Assembly: GCA_965220055.1 (NCBI GenBank)
Contig: CBDCPE010000004.1
Span: 3,906,001-3,970,000 of the forward strand
Reading direction: 5' to 3'
Source of the DNA: Bin87 sp965220055
Lineage (GTDB): Bacteria > Chloroflexota > Dehalococcoidia > Lucifugimonadales > UBA3495
DNA length: 64,000 nucleotides
In this document: one piece after another, positions 26,565 through 34,842 of the stretch
Layout of the letters: each line of letters begins with the position of its first letter
How positions within the stretch are numbered: the stretch's first letter is position 1
Position numbers and translations under genes: made by a program
Notes under the pieces: model-generated
What the model saw: the letters and a program-made list of their open reading frames with translations, nothing else
What the model was told of the DNA's origin: nothing
Database searches by the model: none

Positions 26565-26894
26565 ATGGACAATCAAACCCAGAATGTTCAGGCGATCAGG
26601 TTCCACGAGCGTCCCATCATGGTTGGTGTGCGCTACGAAGACATCATCAAGGAACCGGTTTCTGTGCCGCAGGAAGCCGAAGCTCGTTTCCAATTGAACG
26701 GAAAAGAGGAAATCGCATTCGTGCCGTTGTATGCCGTCAATGAGGATGATTGCAGGGCCTTCGGTGCAATCGTTGGAGGAGACGACAACGAGGTGATCGT
26801 GGAGTTCCCTCCGACCACTTTAGGGCAATCGCGTTTCACTGCCTTGCGAGCGGACTTCGACAAAATCGCTATCTATAGGCAGGATGGCACCTGA
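26565..26894 (+). CDS. Small acidic protein of unknown function overlapping dcd
   Basis: A 109-residue protein (MDNQTQNVQAIRFHERP, EEIAFVPLYAVNEDDCRAFGAIVGG, VIVEFPPTTLGQSRF). It has no recognised domain. GGAG lies upstream of the ATG at 26565. Its TGA overlaps the dcd start by one base (TGATG), which implies translational coupling, and so a role near deoxynucleotide metabolism is possible. The 220 bases between the IS66 end and this gene hold nothing recognised. Confidence 0.6.
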   Translation: MDNQTQNVQAIRFHERPIMVGVRYEDIIKEPVSVPQEAEARFQLNGKEEIAFVPLYAVNEDDCRAFGAIVGGDDNEVIVEFPPTTLGQSRFTALRADFDKIAIYRQDGT

Positions 26895-27433
26895 TGGTAT
26901 TATCCCGTAACGCCATCAAAGCTGAGATGGATACGGGAAGACTGACTATCTCGCCGCTGAATGAATGGCAGATTGGTGTCTCGTCTATTGACCTGACGTT
27001 GAGCGACAACTTGTTGGTGTTGCCAATACCAGAAGAAGCAGGTGCTATCGTCGAACCGGCCAAATCCGATTTTCGAGTCATGTCTATGTTGGAGGAAAGG
27101 GGGAAACCTCGCTCGATTGTTGCCAGCGACCCATATATCATCAACCCGGGCGAGTTGGTGATCGGTTGGACCAAGGAGTATATTACTCTCCCTACTGGTC
27201 TTGCTGCACGCGTCGAGGGCAAAAGCTCACTAGCGCGACTCGGCTTGTCGGCTCACATCACAGCACCTACCGTGATAGCTGGTTACAAAGGGACGCTGTG
27301 TCTGGAAATACTCAACGGCGGCCCCTTTCGGATCCAACTGGTCGAAGGTATGCAAATCGCCCAATTGATACTGGAGCGTGTCGAACTGCCGACGCGTGAA
27401 GGTTACAGCGGACAATTTCAGGACCAAAGTTAA
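26894..27433 (+). CDS. dcd: dCTP deaminase-like protein
   Basis: A 179-residue member of the dCTP deaminase/dUTPase fold. Motifs: SSIDLTLSDN, VEGKSSLARLGL, AGYKGTLCLEI (with the catalytic Glu), GMQIAQLI and the C-terminal EGYSGQFQDQS. The enzyme deaminates dCTP to dUTP for dTTP synthesis. The central part differs from E. coli Dcd, so a bifunctional or dUTPase-like activity cannot be excluded. It follows the small gene at 26565 with a one-base overlap and ends at a terminator. Confidence 0.88.
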   Translation: MVLSRNAIKAEMDTGRLTISPLNEWQIGVSSIDLTLSDNLLVLPIPEEAGAIVEPAKSDFRVMSMLEERGKPRSIVASDPYIINPGELVIGWTKEYITLPTGLAARVEGKSSLARLGLSAHITAPTVIAGYKGTLCLEILNGGPFRIQLVEGMQIAQLILERVELPTREGYSGQFQDQS

Positions 27434-27436
27434 ATA

Positions 27437-27466
27437 GGCCCCGGCTAATGCTGGGGCTCATTTTTG
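27437..27466 (+). terminator. Rho-independent terminator of dcd
   Basis: GCCCCGGC and GCTGGGGC arms with a four-base loop, then TCATTTTT, four bases after the stop. Confidence 0.85.
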
Positions 27467-27505
27467 TGAGTCGTTTCCTAACCTCGCTATCTAGACGAGT
27501 AGCCG

Positions 27506-27943
27506 ATGCGTAGGTTCACATCCAAACTACCTGTTGTGGTGGGCGTTGCGGTCGCTTTCTCCTTGATGGCAATGTTGGTGCCCCACGCCGCCGACCTGCC
27601 GCTCTCTGGGGAAAGAACAGGATTCCTTAATATCGTGATGGATAATACCGATTGCGCCACGAACGCGGGGGTAGGCAACGAGGATTGCACCCAGACAATC
27701 AGGCAAATACGGTCCCTGATGGCGGCAATGGTAACTGCGATCTGCACCATCGCCGCAGTCGCGAGCAACGGGCGGTGGACGGTCATTTATGGGTGCATCG
27801 CCGGATTGACCGCTCTAAAAGCGGTATTCAACCAGTTCATGTACATCACAAACGGCGATCTCACGCTACCTATCCTTATAATAGCAACCGCCGCATTGAT
27901 AACGTGGGCGGCCAGCATCGGAGCGTTTTTTGGTAGCCGGTAG
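27506..27943 (+). CDS. Membrane protein of unknown function
   Basis: A 145-residue protein with an N-terminal hydrophobic segment (LPVVVGVAVAFSLMAMLVP) that may be a signal anchor, a loop with Cys in DNTDCATNAGVGNEDCTQT, and three further predicted membrane helices (AAMVTAICTIAAVAS, VIYGCIAGLTALKAVF, LPILIIATAALITWAASIG). No family recognised. Start ATG 27506 has a poor ribosome site. Confidence 0.5.
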   Translation: MRRFTSKLPVVVGVAVAFSLMAMLVPHAADLPLSGERTGFLNIVMDNTDCATNAGVGNEDCTQTIRQIRSLMAAMVTAICTIAAVASNGRWTVIYGCIAGLTALKAVFNQFMYITNGDLTLPILIIATAALITWAASIGAFFGSR

Positions 27944-28118
27944 CCGCGAACCCGCCGCTCCATGATTGCCGCCGGCCCCAGCAATCACCGGGGTCTCTAA
28001 ATGACGGTTTTCGTACCCCTGCCTGCGAAACCTGCCGGCCATTGAACCGCCAGCCGAGTTTCGCAAGTTTCACGGCTACACGGACGCCAATTGACCAACC
28101 AGCCAGGACAGCGCCAAT

Positions 28119-28502
28119 TTACGACGGAACATCGGTCGATCCACCCCAACCCAGCGAAAGCCACTCCGCCGGCAGCAGCTGCTTACCAACCGGGTCCACC
28201 ACCAGGTTGAACGCTTCGAGCGTCGACGCGCCCAGTAGATAGTTTCCATCCGGCCCGAATATGACCGGACACGGTCGCTCGTCGCCGTCGATACTGAATC
28301 GGGCAAATCCGTAGCCGTAGCGCACTCGGCTGCCGTCGGCCAGGATGAATCCTAACTGCTGCTGGGGCTCAATCCTCAGCTGCGTCATTAACGATTGCGG
28401 CAACATGGAGTGCGCCGCGCGCTTATCCACATCCGGCTGCACCGCCGCCAGATCGCCGCCGTCCAGGTTGCCAACACCGACGTCCACCTTGAACATCGAC
28501 AT
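28119..28502 (-). CDS. Retropepsin-like (clan AA) domain protein with altered DTG
   Basis: A 127-residue protein resembling bacterial single-domain aspartic proteases: VDKRAAHSMLPQSLMTQLRI, LADGSRVRYGYGFARFSIDG, then PVIFGPDGNYLLGASTLEAFNLVVDP. In the active-site motif DTGA the Asp is kept but Thr-Gly are Lys-Arg, so activity is doubtful. GAGGGAG lies seven bases before the ATG at 28502, preferred over the one at 28508. No signal peptide. Stands alone next to the structured-RNA element. Confidence 0.6.
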   Translation of the reverse strand: MSMFKVDVGVGNLDGGDLAAVQPDVDKRAAHSMLPQSLMTQLRIEPQQQLGFILADGSRVRYGYGFARFSIDGDERPCPVIFGPDGNYLLGASTLEAFNLVVDPVGKQLLPAEWLSLGWGGSTDVPS

Positions 28503-28582
28503 GGTCATTCTCCCTCGCCATTAGATGGTGAAATTGTAGCACCGCAACCCCGTCACCCCGTCCAAAATCCGACACCCATCCC

Positions 28583-28612
28583 TTGACATCTGCCGAACGC
28601 GTGTTCCATAAT
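28583..28612 (+). promoter_or_regulatory. Promoter of the structured RNA candidate, copy 1
   Basis: TTGACA (28583-28588), 18-base spacer, CATAAT (28607-28612). The same two boxes precede copy 2 with a 17-base spacer. Confidence 0.6.
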
Positions 28613-28618
28613 GGAGGC

Positions 28619-28893
28619 CGTCAGGTAAATCCTTTCAAGCCAGAGCCAACCGGTCGTTCACGGCCAAACCGTTAGCGCCAAAATCGCAAAACCGGCCCTC
28701 CGACTTACCGGGACCGCCGCCGCCACCACCCAGGAATTTCCCCGGCGCGGTCTCAACGGCCACAGGAGACGCCACTATCCTGGGAGATGCGCCCCAGACC
28801 CTCTCGGTCTGCCCGCAGTGATCCGAAACAGGGGTTAAATCTTTGCGTACCACCCCCGGCCGTGGGGCTAACCAACGACCATCAGGCTCTGGC
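28619..28893 (+). ncRNA. Candidate structured non-coding RNA, copy 1
   Basis: A region repeated on the opposite strand at 55792-56066. It is closed by a perfect nine-base-pair helix GCCAGAGCC (28639-28647) with GGCTCTGGC (28885-28893). Inner hairpins include CAGACC-CTCTC-GGTCTG (28795-28811), in which copy 2 has a compensatory A-U to G-C change, CAGGA/TCCTG around GACGCCACTA, and a long GACCG..CGGTC arm. Reading frames are not conserved between copies (single-base indels), so it is unlikely to code. I do not recognise it as tmRNA, 6S, SRP or RNase P RNA. The 3' end is uncertain; 28894-29126 holds nothing else I can recognise. Confidence 0.55.
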
Positions 28894-29126
28894 AGAACCA
28901 ACCTCGCACCTTATCTCCTGACCACTGACCACCAGACAACACCCAGCAACCACCGCCCAGCCTCCAGGAGCCAGCCAATACGCACGAACCGTGAGCCAGA
29001 TAATATCCTCTTCGCCGGCGCGAACGATTATTCGCTCCTGCGACTCATATCATCGGGTGATCACAACCGGACCGCCTGATTGGAGACCTCATCGGTGCCG
29101 ATGCTGCACCGGGCCGGCTACCAGCC

Positions 29127-29306
29127 GCGTACCCACTTGCGGTTCAAACCGTGACCGCGGGTGCCCTATCCCCTGTCATTCCAAGCGCCCTATCCCCTGT
29201 CATTGCGAGCGAAGCGCGGCAATCTCGTTGGCGGAAGAGCCGTCGTCCCGGCGGTGGGCTCGCCGCGCCGCTGCGCTCCACCCAATCGCAAACTGGGTAC
29301 GCGTGA
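29127..29306. repeat. Intergenic repeat, copy 2
   Basis: Starts GCGTACCCACTTGCGG and ends AACTGGGTACGCGTGA; contains GTCATTCCAAGCGCCC and GTCATTGCGAGCGAAGCG units. The second IS66 copy has inserted seven bases beyond its right end. Confidence 0.8.
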
Positions 29307-29313
29307 CGGCCGG

Positions 29314-30745
29314 GTAACTGTTCAGACTTGAGGGGAAGCGAGTAGTTGACGGCAGGCGTTGAGGGTGTTGAGACCTTGTGCCCGCCAGGTGCCGAAGATT
29401 GACGCCAGCGTCATCTTGGTGGCAGTACCCCGGTCCGAGCGGGTGCCCCCACTGACCTTGCGGCTGACCACCAGATGGCGGAGGCTGCGCTCGGCGGCGT
29501 TGTTGTCCGGCGGCACCTCCGGTTCGGCCACGAAGACGAAGAGTTCTTTGATGTGGTTCTCCATGCGTCGGCACAGCCTGGCCTGGACCGCCGACGGGTC
29601 ATCCAGAAAGGGACGGCAGAGGACCAGCAATCGTCTTTCCAGGGCCATTTTGGCGGTGCGGCGTTGTTGCTCTGCGGGGTGGGTAAAGGCCGTGGCCTGA
29701 CGGTAGAGTTGGTGGACGGCGTCAGCCCACTGGGACAGCGATCCATCATCTGGGTAGAGTGATCGCAGGTCGTGGATGTCCCGCAGCAGGTGGGCCCAGC
29801 AGCGTTGTTTGGGACCCGCATAGTGGTGGTAGGCGGCGTAAAAGTCGCTGACCAGCACACCGGCGAAATCGTCGCCCAAAACCTCGTCCACTACCGCCTT
29901 GCCCCGGTTCCGTCGCAGGAAGTACCGCAGGTTGGGGGTGCTGAAAGTCCACACGTAGCCGTTGTGTCCATCCTGTCGCCAACCCGTCTCATCGGCGTGG
30001 ACCACCGGACTGCCTCGGACCTGTTCCAGGATGTCCGCCACCACCCGTTGGGCCTTGCCAGCCACTTGCTGTGTGGCCGCCACGATGGCCCCCAGGCTGA
30101 GTTGCAGCCCATGCACGGTATCCAGGTGCCACTGGATGGTGCGCAACGGCAGCCTGGCTTCCTCCCGCAGGACCGCAATCAGGCTGATGACGTTGATCCC
30201 CAGGCGCTGCTTGCCCATCACCACGCCGTCCAGTTGCGCTTTGGGAACACAGCAGCGTCGGCAGCGGGGACAAGTGCGGGTCAGGTAAACGTGCTCGGTT
30301 ACCTGCGCCGGAACCTGCGGCAGGTCGATCACCTCCCGAGTGCGCTGGGCCCAACCCCCAGACAACTGGGTCCCGCAGTCGGGACACTGCTCCACCACAT
30401 GCTCCACTCGGTGGGTGGGCGTCATACGGGCTCGGGCAAAGCCGTGAGGTCGGGGTTTGCGAGGTTCCTTGGACTGGGCTGGCTTCCGGTCTGCTTTGGG
30501 TTTCAGACCGGGCATCCGGCGGGAGCCTTGGGGTTTGGCTTGCCCTTCCAACTGGGCAATGCATTTCTCCAGCCGCTCAATGATGGCCTGCTGTCGGACG
30601 ATGATGCCAATCAGAACATCCCGGTCGGCAGTCCTGAGATCGATTTCGGTATCCATCCCAGTTATATGACATAACCACCACCCTCAGCGCCAGCCACCCG
30701 CACACCAAGTTCCGCCAATTCGCCTCACCAACTCTGAACAGTTAC
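29314..30745 (-). mobile_element. IS66-family element, copy 2 (inverted)
   Basis: Same 1432 bp as copy 1 but in opposite orientation, with terminal GTAACTGTTCAGA repeats and an 8-bp target duplication ACGGCCGG (29306-29313 and 30746-30753). Confidence 0.94.
29322..30656 (-). CDS. IS66-family transposase TnpC, copy 2
   Basis: A 444-residue protein identical in sequence to copy 1 (24997-26331), with the same DDE segments and an intact frame. Identity implies recent transposition within the genome. Confidence 0.95.
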   Translation of the reverse strand: MDTEIDLRTADRDVLIGIIVRQQAIIERLEKCIAQLEGQAKPQGSRRMPGLKPKADRKPAQSKEPRKPRPHGFARARMTPTHRVEHVVEQCPDCGTQLSGGWAQRTREVIDLPQVPAQVTEHVYLTRTCPRCRRCCVPKAQLDGVVMGKQRLGINVISLIAVLREEARLPLRTIQWHLDTVHGLQLSLGAIVAATQQVAGKAQRVVADILEQVRGSPVVHADETGWRQDGHNGYVWTFSTPNLRYFLRRNRGKAVVDEVLGDDFAGVLVSDFYAAYHHYAGPKQRCWAHLLRDIHDLRSLYPDDGSLSQWADAVHQLYRQATAFTHPAEQQRRTAKMALERRLLVLCRPFLDDPSAVQARLCRRMENHIKELFVFVAEPEVPPDNNAAERSLRHLVVSRKVSGGTRSDRGTATKMTLASIFGTWRAQGLNTLNACRQLLASPQV

Positions 30746-30801
30746 ACGGCCGGCTCCGCGTTGATAAACGCCGCCCTTCCCTGCTAGAATTATCGGGACG
30801 C

Positions 30802-30875
30802 TGGGGATTAGTCTAGTGGTAAGACGCCTGACTCTGGATCAGGTATCACAGGTTCGAATCCTGTATCCCCAGCCA
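30802..30875 (+). tRNA. tRNA-Gln (CUG), CCA encoded
   Basis: Acceptor TGGGGAT/ATCCCCA, anticodon stem CCTGA/TCAGG around CTCTGGA (anticodon CUG), T-arm AGGTTCGAATCCT and 3' CCA. 74 bases. Confidence 0.93.
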
Positions 30876-31018
30876 CTTCTTTTGCCCGTGGCCGCCGGTC
30901 ATTTGAGCAATGCCGCGCGTGCGCCCCAGGCTCCGGTCCGATCCCTGCTGAGTTGCGCCCTACTATAGGCTGGGATAGACTGACTTGCACCATCATTGGG
31001 TACAGTACAGGAGCCCCC

Positions 31019-32194
31019 GTGACCACGATCGCCCAAACTCCAATCGAGGCCCGCAACCAGATCGTCAGCATGGTGCGGGACTTCGTCCGCCGCGAGGTGG
31101 AGCCGGCCGCCGCCGAGCACGACGCCAACGACACCGTCCCCTACGACCTCATTGAACAGATGAAGGGGTTGGGGCTGTTCGGCATCAACGTGCCCGAGGA
31201 ATACGGCGGCATGGGCCTGGACTACACCACCTTCGCCATGATCTTCGAGGAGATCAGCAAGGGCTACATGACCCTCACCGGAGCCTTGGGCACCCACCAT
31301 ATCCTGACCTACGTGCTCACCCACTACGGCACCCAGGAGCAGCGCGACCGCTTCCTGCCTCGCCTCTCCAGCGGCCAGATCCGCGGCGGCCTCGCTCTCA
31401 CCGAACCGGGCGGCGGCAGCGATGTGGGCGCCCTCGAGACCCGCGCCGTCAAGGACGGCGAGGAGTACGTGGTCAACGGCTCCAAGATGTTCATCACCAA
31501 CGCCGAGTCCGGCGACGCCTTCTGCCTGCTCGCCCGCACCAATCCCGACCCGTCCCTCAAGCACCGTGGCCTCTCCGCCTTCGTCATTGAGAAGGACGGC
31601 AGCCCCGGCTTCAAGGTCGGCCGTCACCTGGACAAGCTCGGCTACCGCGGCCTCGACACCTGCGAGCTCTTCTTCGAGGACTTCCGCATCCCCGCCGAGA
31701 ACCTCATTGGCGGCGAGGAAAGCGCCGGCTTCGGCCAGGTGATGAGCGGCCTCGAAACCGGCCGTATCAACGTCGGCGCCCGCGCCGTCGGCGTCGCCCA
31801 GGCCGCCCTCGACGCCTCCATGCGCTACATCCAGCAGCGCGAGACCTTCGGTGTCCCCATCAGTCAGCACCAGGCCATCCAGCTCAAGATCGCCGACATG
31901 GCCACCAAAATCCAGGCCGCCCGACTCCTTGTATATGACGCCGCCGCCAAGAAGGACAGTGGTGACCGCATCGACCTCGAGTCCGGCATGGCCAAGCTCT
32001 TCGCCAGCGAGGTCTGCGGCGAGGTCGCCATGGAGGCCATGCGCATCCACGGCGGCTACGGCTACACTAAGGACTTCCCTGTGGAGCGCTACTACCGCGA
32101 CGCTCCCCTCATGATCATCGGCGAGGGTACCAACGAAATCATGCGCCTCGTCATCGCCCGCCAGCTCCTCCGCCGCCCCGAGTACCAACTGTAG
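31019..32194 (+). CDS. Acyl-CoA dehydrogenase
   Basis: A 391-residue FAD enzyme that introduces a trans-2,3 double bond in acyl-CoA. N-terminal helical domain (YGGMGLDYTTFAMIFEEISKG), middle beta domain (ALTEPGGGSDVGALETRAV, YVVNGSKMFITNAESGD), C-terminal domain with RETFGVPISQHQAIQLKIADM and the catalytic-base region HGGYGYTKDFPVERYYRDA followed by IGEGTNEIMRLVIARQLL. The GTG at 31019 follows CAGGAG at proper distance and gives family length; an upstream open stretch to 30953 is not family-like. Chain-length specificity cannot be inferred. It is followed at 17 bases by the small gene before selD. Confidence 0.95.
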   Translation: MTTIAQTPIEARNQIVSMVRDFVRREVEPAAAEHDANDTVPYDLIEQMKGLGLFGINVPEEYGGMGLDYTTFAMIFEEISKGYMTLTGALGTHHILTYVLTHYGTQEQRDRFLPRLSSGQIRGGLALTEPGGGSDVGALETRAVKDGEEYVVNGSKMFITNAESGDAFCLLARTNPDPSLKHRGLSAFVIEKDGSPGFKVGRHLDKLGYRGLDTCELFFEDFRIPAENLIGGEESAGFGQVMSGLETGRINVGARAVGVAQAALDASMRYIQQRETFGVPISQHQAIQLKIADMATKIQAARLLVYDAAAKKDSGDRIDLESGMAKLFASEVCGEVAMEAMRIHGGYGYTKDFPVERYYRDAPLMIIGEGTNEIMRLVIARQLLRRPEYQL

Positions 32195-32210
32195 TCGGTC
32201 GCAAAACATC

Positions 32211-32573
32211 ATGGCCGGCCAGCACCCAAAAGACCGCCACGCAGCCCTCGGCAGAGCAGAGGGACAAGCTGCTCACGACTTGGCGCGCCAACAGGCCGGC
32301 GCCGCAAGACTGCTGCTCCGCGTCATAGGACTGCCCTTCTGGCTCCCCTTCTACCTCGCTGGCGTGATCGGAGAAAGGCGGGTGATGGCCAAGTTCGCCA
32401 GAGAGCAGTCAGACGGAAAGCTGATCGACGACGCGCTGGGCCGCGAGATCGCGCTTGCGTGGATGGCGCAACACTCGGAACGCTATCCGCACGGACAGTA
32501 TGGCCGGGGGTTAAACAAGCTCGAACGCCGTTTTGCTCGTTTGGCTCAACAACATCGAGAGGACAATAGATGA
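32211..32573 (+). CDS. Small basic protein of unknown function coupled to selD
   Basis: A 120-residue protein, basic, with one possible membrane segment (LLLRVIGLPFWLPFYLAGVIG). The C-terminal half is charged (AMAKFAREQ-like VMAKFAREQSDGKLIDD, KLERRFARLAQQHRED). Its TGA overlaps the selD ATG (ATGA, 32570-32573), indicating translational coupling. It is not a recognised selenium gene. Confidence 0.55.
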   Translation: MAGQHPKDRHAALGRAEGQAAHDLARQQAGAARLLLRVIGLPFWLPFYLAGVIGERRVMAKFAREQSDGKLIDDALGREIALAWMAQHSERYPHGQYGRGLNKLERRFARLAQQHREDNR

Positions 32574-33622
32574 CCCAGACCGAAATGCCCATCCGCCTCA
32601 CCGAGCTGTCCCACTGCGCCGGTTGAGCGGCCAAGCTTAGCCTTGAGGACCTGGGCCAGGTCCTGAGTTACGTTCCGCTCCTGAGCCACCCTGACCTGCT
32701 GGTCGGGGCCGAGACCGGAGATGACGCCGCCGTCTATCGCATCAACGACGAGACCGCGCTCATCGTCACGGTGGACTTCTTCCCGCCCATCACCGACGAC
32801 CCCTACGAGTACGGGGCCATCTCCGCCGCCAACTCCCTGTCCGACGTCTACGCCATGGGCGGCAAGCCGCTGATCGCCCTCAACGTCGTCGGCTTCCCCG
32901 CCTCGCTGGACAAGTCGATCCTCGGACGCATCCTGCAGGGCGGCTACGCCAAGGCCGCCGAGGCCGAGTGCCTCATCGTCGGCGGCCACACCGTCGACGA
33001 TCCCGAGCCCAAGTACGGCCTCTCCGTCATCGGCATCGTCGAGCCCGGCAAGCAGGTCAGCAACGCCGGAGCGAAGCCCGGCGATATCCTGATCCTCAGC
33101 AAACCCATCGGCACCGGCATCATCACCACCGCTGGAAAGCAGGGCGTCGTCGACCCAGACGTTATGTCCGCCGCGGTGGCAACCATGGCTGCCCTGAATC
33201 GTCCCGCCGCCCAGGCCATGCAGCGTGTGGGGGTCAACTCCGCCACCGACATCACCGGCTTCGGTCTCCTCGGCCACCTTAAGAGCATGGTAAAAGGCAG
33301 CGGCGTCGCCGCCGAGGTCAGCTTGGCCTCTGTACCCGTCCTCCCCGGCGTGCGCCAGTTGCTCGACAATGGCATCGCCCCCGGCGGCACCCACCGCAAC
33401 GTCAGCAGCGTCGAGGATGCTGTGGCCTGGGACCCTGCGCTGACCGACGAGGACCGCCTGCTCCTCTGTGACGCCCAAACCTCCGGCGGCCTGCTAATGT
33501 CGGTTCCGTCAGCCCGGGCCGACGCGCTGGTGGCTGCCCTGCGCGAAGAAGGCGCGCCCTGCGCCGCCGTCGTGGGCCGCGTCACCGGCGGCCCGGCCGG
33601 AACTATAGTGGCCACACCGTGA
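32570..33622 (+). CDS. selD: Selenide, water dikinase containing selenocysteine
   Basis: A 350-residue enzyme making selenophosphate from selenide and ATP, the selenium donor for Sec-tRNA synthesis. It starts at the ATG at 32570. Codon 19 (32624-32626) is UGA at the catalytic position: SHCAG-UGA-AAKLSLEDL, aligning with Cys17 and Lys20 of the E. coli enzyme. Sec at this site is common in SelD. After it come LVGAETGDDAAVY, IVTVDFFPPITDDPYEYGAISAANSLSDVYAMGGKP, GGHTVDDPEPKYGLSVIG and ITGFGLLGHL. Without Sec decoding the product would end at 18 residues; a start at 32771 would lose the active site. Confidence 0.93.
32627..32664 (+). promoter_or_regulatory. Candidate SECIS element of selD
   Basis: AGGACCT-GGGCC-AGGTCCT (32646-32664) forms a seven-base-pair stem with a five-base loop starting 26 bases after the UGA. 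The first loop base is G, as the bacterial pattern asks. Confidence 0.5.
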
Positions 33623-33642
33623 TTTGACCCGGAGATTTCAGA

Positions 33643-34299
33643 ATGACCACTTCCGACCAGCAACAGGCCGCTGCCCCTCAGCCGGAATTCGGCCTGAAGC
33701 GCCCCGACCAGATCAAGATCGCGCCCCCATCTGGCGAAAAGGTTCCGCCTGGGCAGTTCGTCGCCAAGACGTTTCCGGTGCTCACCTACGGGGATACGCC
33801 GCAGATCGACCTGTCCACCTGGACCATTCGGGTCTGGGGTCTCGTAGAACGCGAGATCACGCTAAGCTGGCAGCAGTTTTGCGCTCTTCCTCAGGTCACC
33901 ATGGACGCCGACTTCCACTGCGTTACCCAGTGGTCCGCCCTGGATCAGACCTGGGAGGGCGTGCTGGTGTCTGACCTGCTCGAGCTGGCGGGCGTATCAC
34001 CGGACGCTCGGCACATCATGGCCCACTGCTTCGGCGACTACACCACCAACGTGCCGCTGGATCTGGCCCTCTCCGAAGGGCTCCTGGCCCACCGACAGAA
34101 CGGCGCTGAGTTGGGAAAGGATCACGGCTGGCCCCTGCGCCTGATCATCCCGAGCCGCTACGGGTGGAAGTCCGCCAAGTGGCTCAACGGCGTCGAGCTG
34201 ATGGCCGAGGACGCGCCGGGCTTTTGGGAGCAGCGCGGCTATAACAACAACGCCGACCCCTGGCAGGAAGAACGGTTCTGGCCCGAGCTGACGCGCTGA
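33643..34299 (+). CDS. Sulfite oxidase-like molybdopterin oxidoreductase (catalytic domain)
   Basis: A 218-residue protein with the Oxidored_molyb domain: WTIRVWGLVEREITLSWQQF, the Mo-ligand Cys in DFHCVTQWSALDQTWEGV, AHCFGDYTTNVPLDLALSEG, and GWPLRLIIPSRYGWKSAKWLNGVEL. It has no Tat signal or haem domain, so is a cytoplasmic YedY-like or stand-alone type. It starts 21 bases after selD; the two may share a transcript though the link to selenium is only positional. Confidence 0.88.
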   Translation: MTTSDQQQAAAPQPEFGLKRPDQIKIAPPSGEKVPPGQFVAKTFPVLTYGDTPQIDLSTWTIRVWGLVEREITLSWQQFCALPQVTMDADFHCVTQWSALDQTWEGVLVSDLLELAGVSPDARHIMAHCFGDYTTNVPLDLALSEGLLAHRQNGAELGKDHGWPLRLIIPSRYGWKSAKWLNGVELMAEDAPGFWEQRGYNNNADPWQEERFWPELTR

Positions 34300-34321
34300 T
34301 CGCGGGCTTGAGAGAGGACAA

Positions 34322-34350
34322 AAAAGAGGGGCGGGTTCAAAACCCGCCCC
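34322..34350. terminator. Bidirectional terminator
   Basis: GGGGCGGGTT and AACCCGCCCC arms with a three-base loop (34328-34350). On the minus strand it is followed by TCTTTTTT and ends the zinc-ribbon gene; on the plus strand it follows the oxidoreductase. Confidence 0.8.
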
Positions 34351-34371
34351 CGACCGTGCGTCGATTGGTGG

Positions 34372-34587
34372 CTACGCGGCCTTGAGAAGCTCCTTGCGCG
34401 CGGTTCGCACCGTCGCGGTCGCGGCGATGGCCAACTGTTTCGGCTTGGCGAATTCGACCGCCTGGTTGGGAGCGTCCAGGTCCTGCTGCATTCCGCACTG
34501 GAGGCAGCTGACGAACATCCCGTAGATGTCGCGCCGGAATTCCAGGTCGCCGGAGCATTTTGGGCAGGCGTTGAACTTCAGTCTCAT
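34372..34587 (-). CDS. Small zinc-ribbon protein
   Basis: A 71-residue protein with CPKC (residues about 8-11) and CLQC (about 28-31), spaced as a zinc ribbon: MRLKFNACPKCSGDLEFRRD. The C-terminus is basic and Ala-rich. AGGAGG stands five bases before the ATG at 34587. Divergent from hspR. Function unknown. Confidence 0.65.
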   Translation of the reverse strand: MRLKFNACPKCSGDLEFRRDIYGMFVSCLQCGMQQDLDAPNQAVEFAKPKQLAIAATATVRTARKELLKAA

Positions 34588-34767
34588 GATTACCTCCTGA
34601 CCGAATTTTTTTGCTATCCGGAAATTTGCGTGTATCGCCTTGGGGGAGCCCGATCGCCTCTTATACGAGGGAAGCCTGTGGTCGGATGTCCGTTTTTGCA
34701 GTGCCTGTCCGTAAGGTTGTCCGCTGCCTGCGGTCGCCGGTGGCTTTGTTGGATTGGATGATACATG

Positions 34768-34820
34768 TTGATACAAGCCGTGTCAAGGGGTTATATTGCA
34801 TGCGTAGCATGTGATATAAT
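34768..34820 (+). promoter_or_regulatory. hspR promoter with HAIR-like operator
   Basis: An inverted repeat TTGATAC-N5-GTGTCAA (34768-34786) resembles the HspR-binding HAIR motif (CTTGAGT-N7-ACTCAAG), with shorter spacing. It lies upstream of an extended -10 box TGATATAAT (34812-34820). The next gene is an HspR-like regulator, so autoregulation is plausible. Confidence 0.45.
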
Positions 34821-34842
34821 TCACGTACGGAGCGCCGCGCCT

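Noticed and set aside
28635..28901. 88-codon frame inside the RNA candidate
   Set aside because: The frame is broken by single-base indels in the second copy, so it is not conserved coding.
29772..30674. 300-codon frames antisense to both IS66 transposases
   Set aside because: They appear identically in both copies only because the element is duplicated; the sense strand has the DDE motifs.
11914..33622. UGA as a sense codon for Trp or Gly genome-wide
   Set aside because: Many genes end at UGA at family-normal length (for example the gene at 26565, the IS66 tnpC neighbours, istA). Only three Cys-site UGAs are read through.
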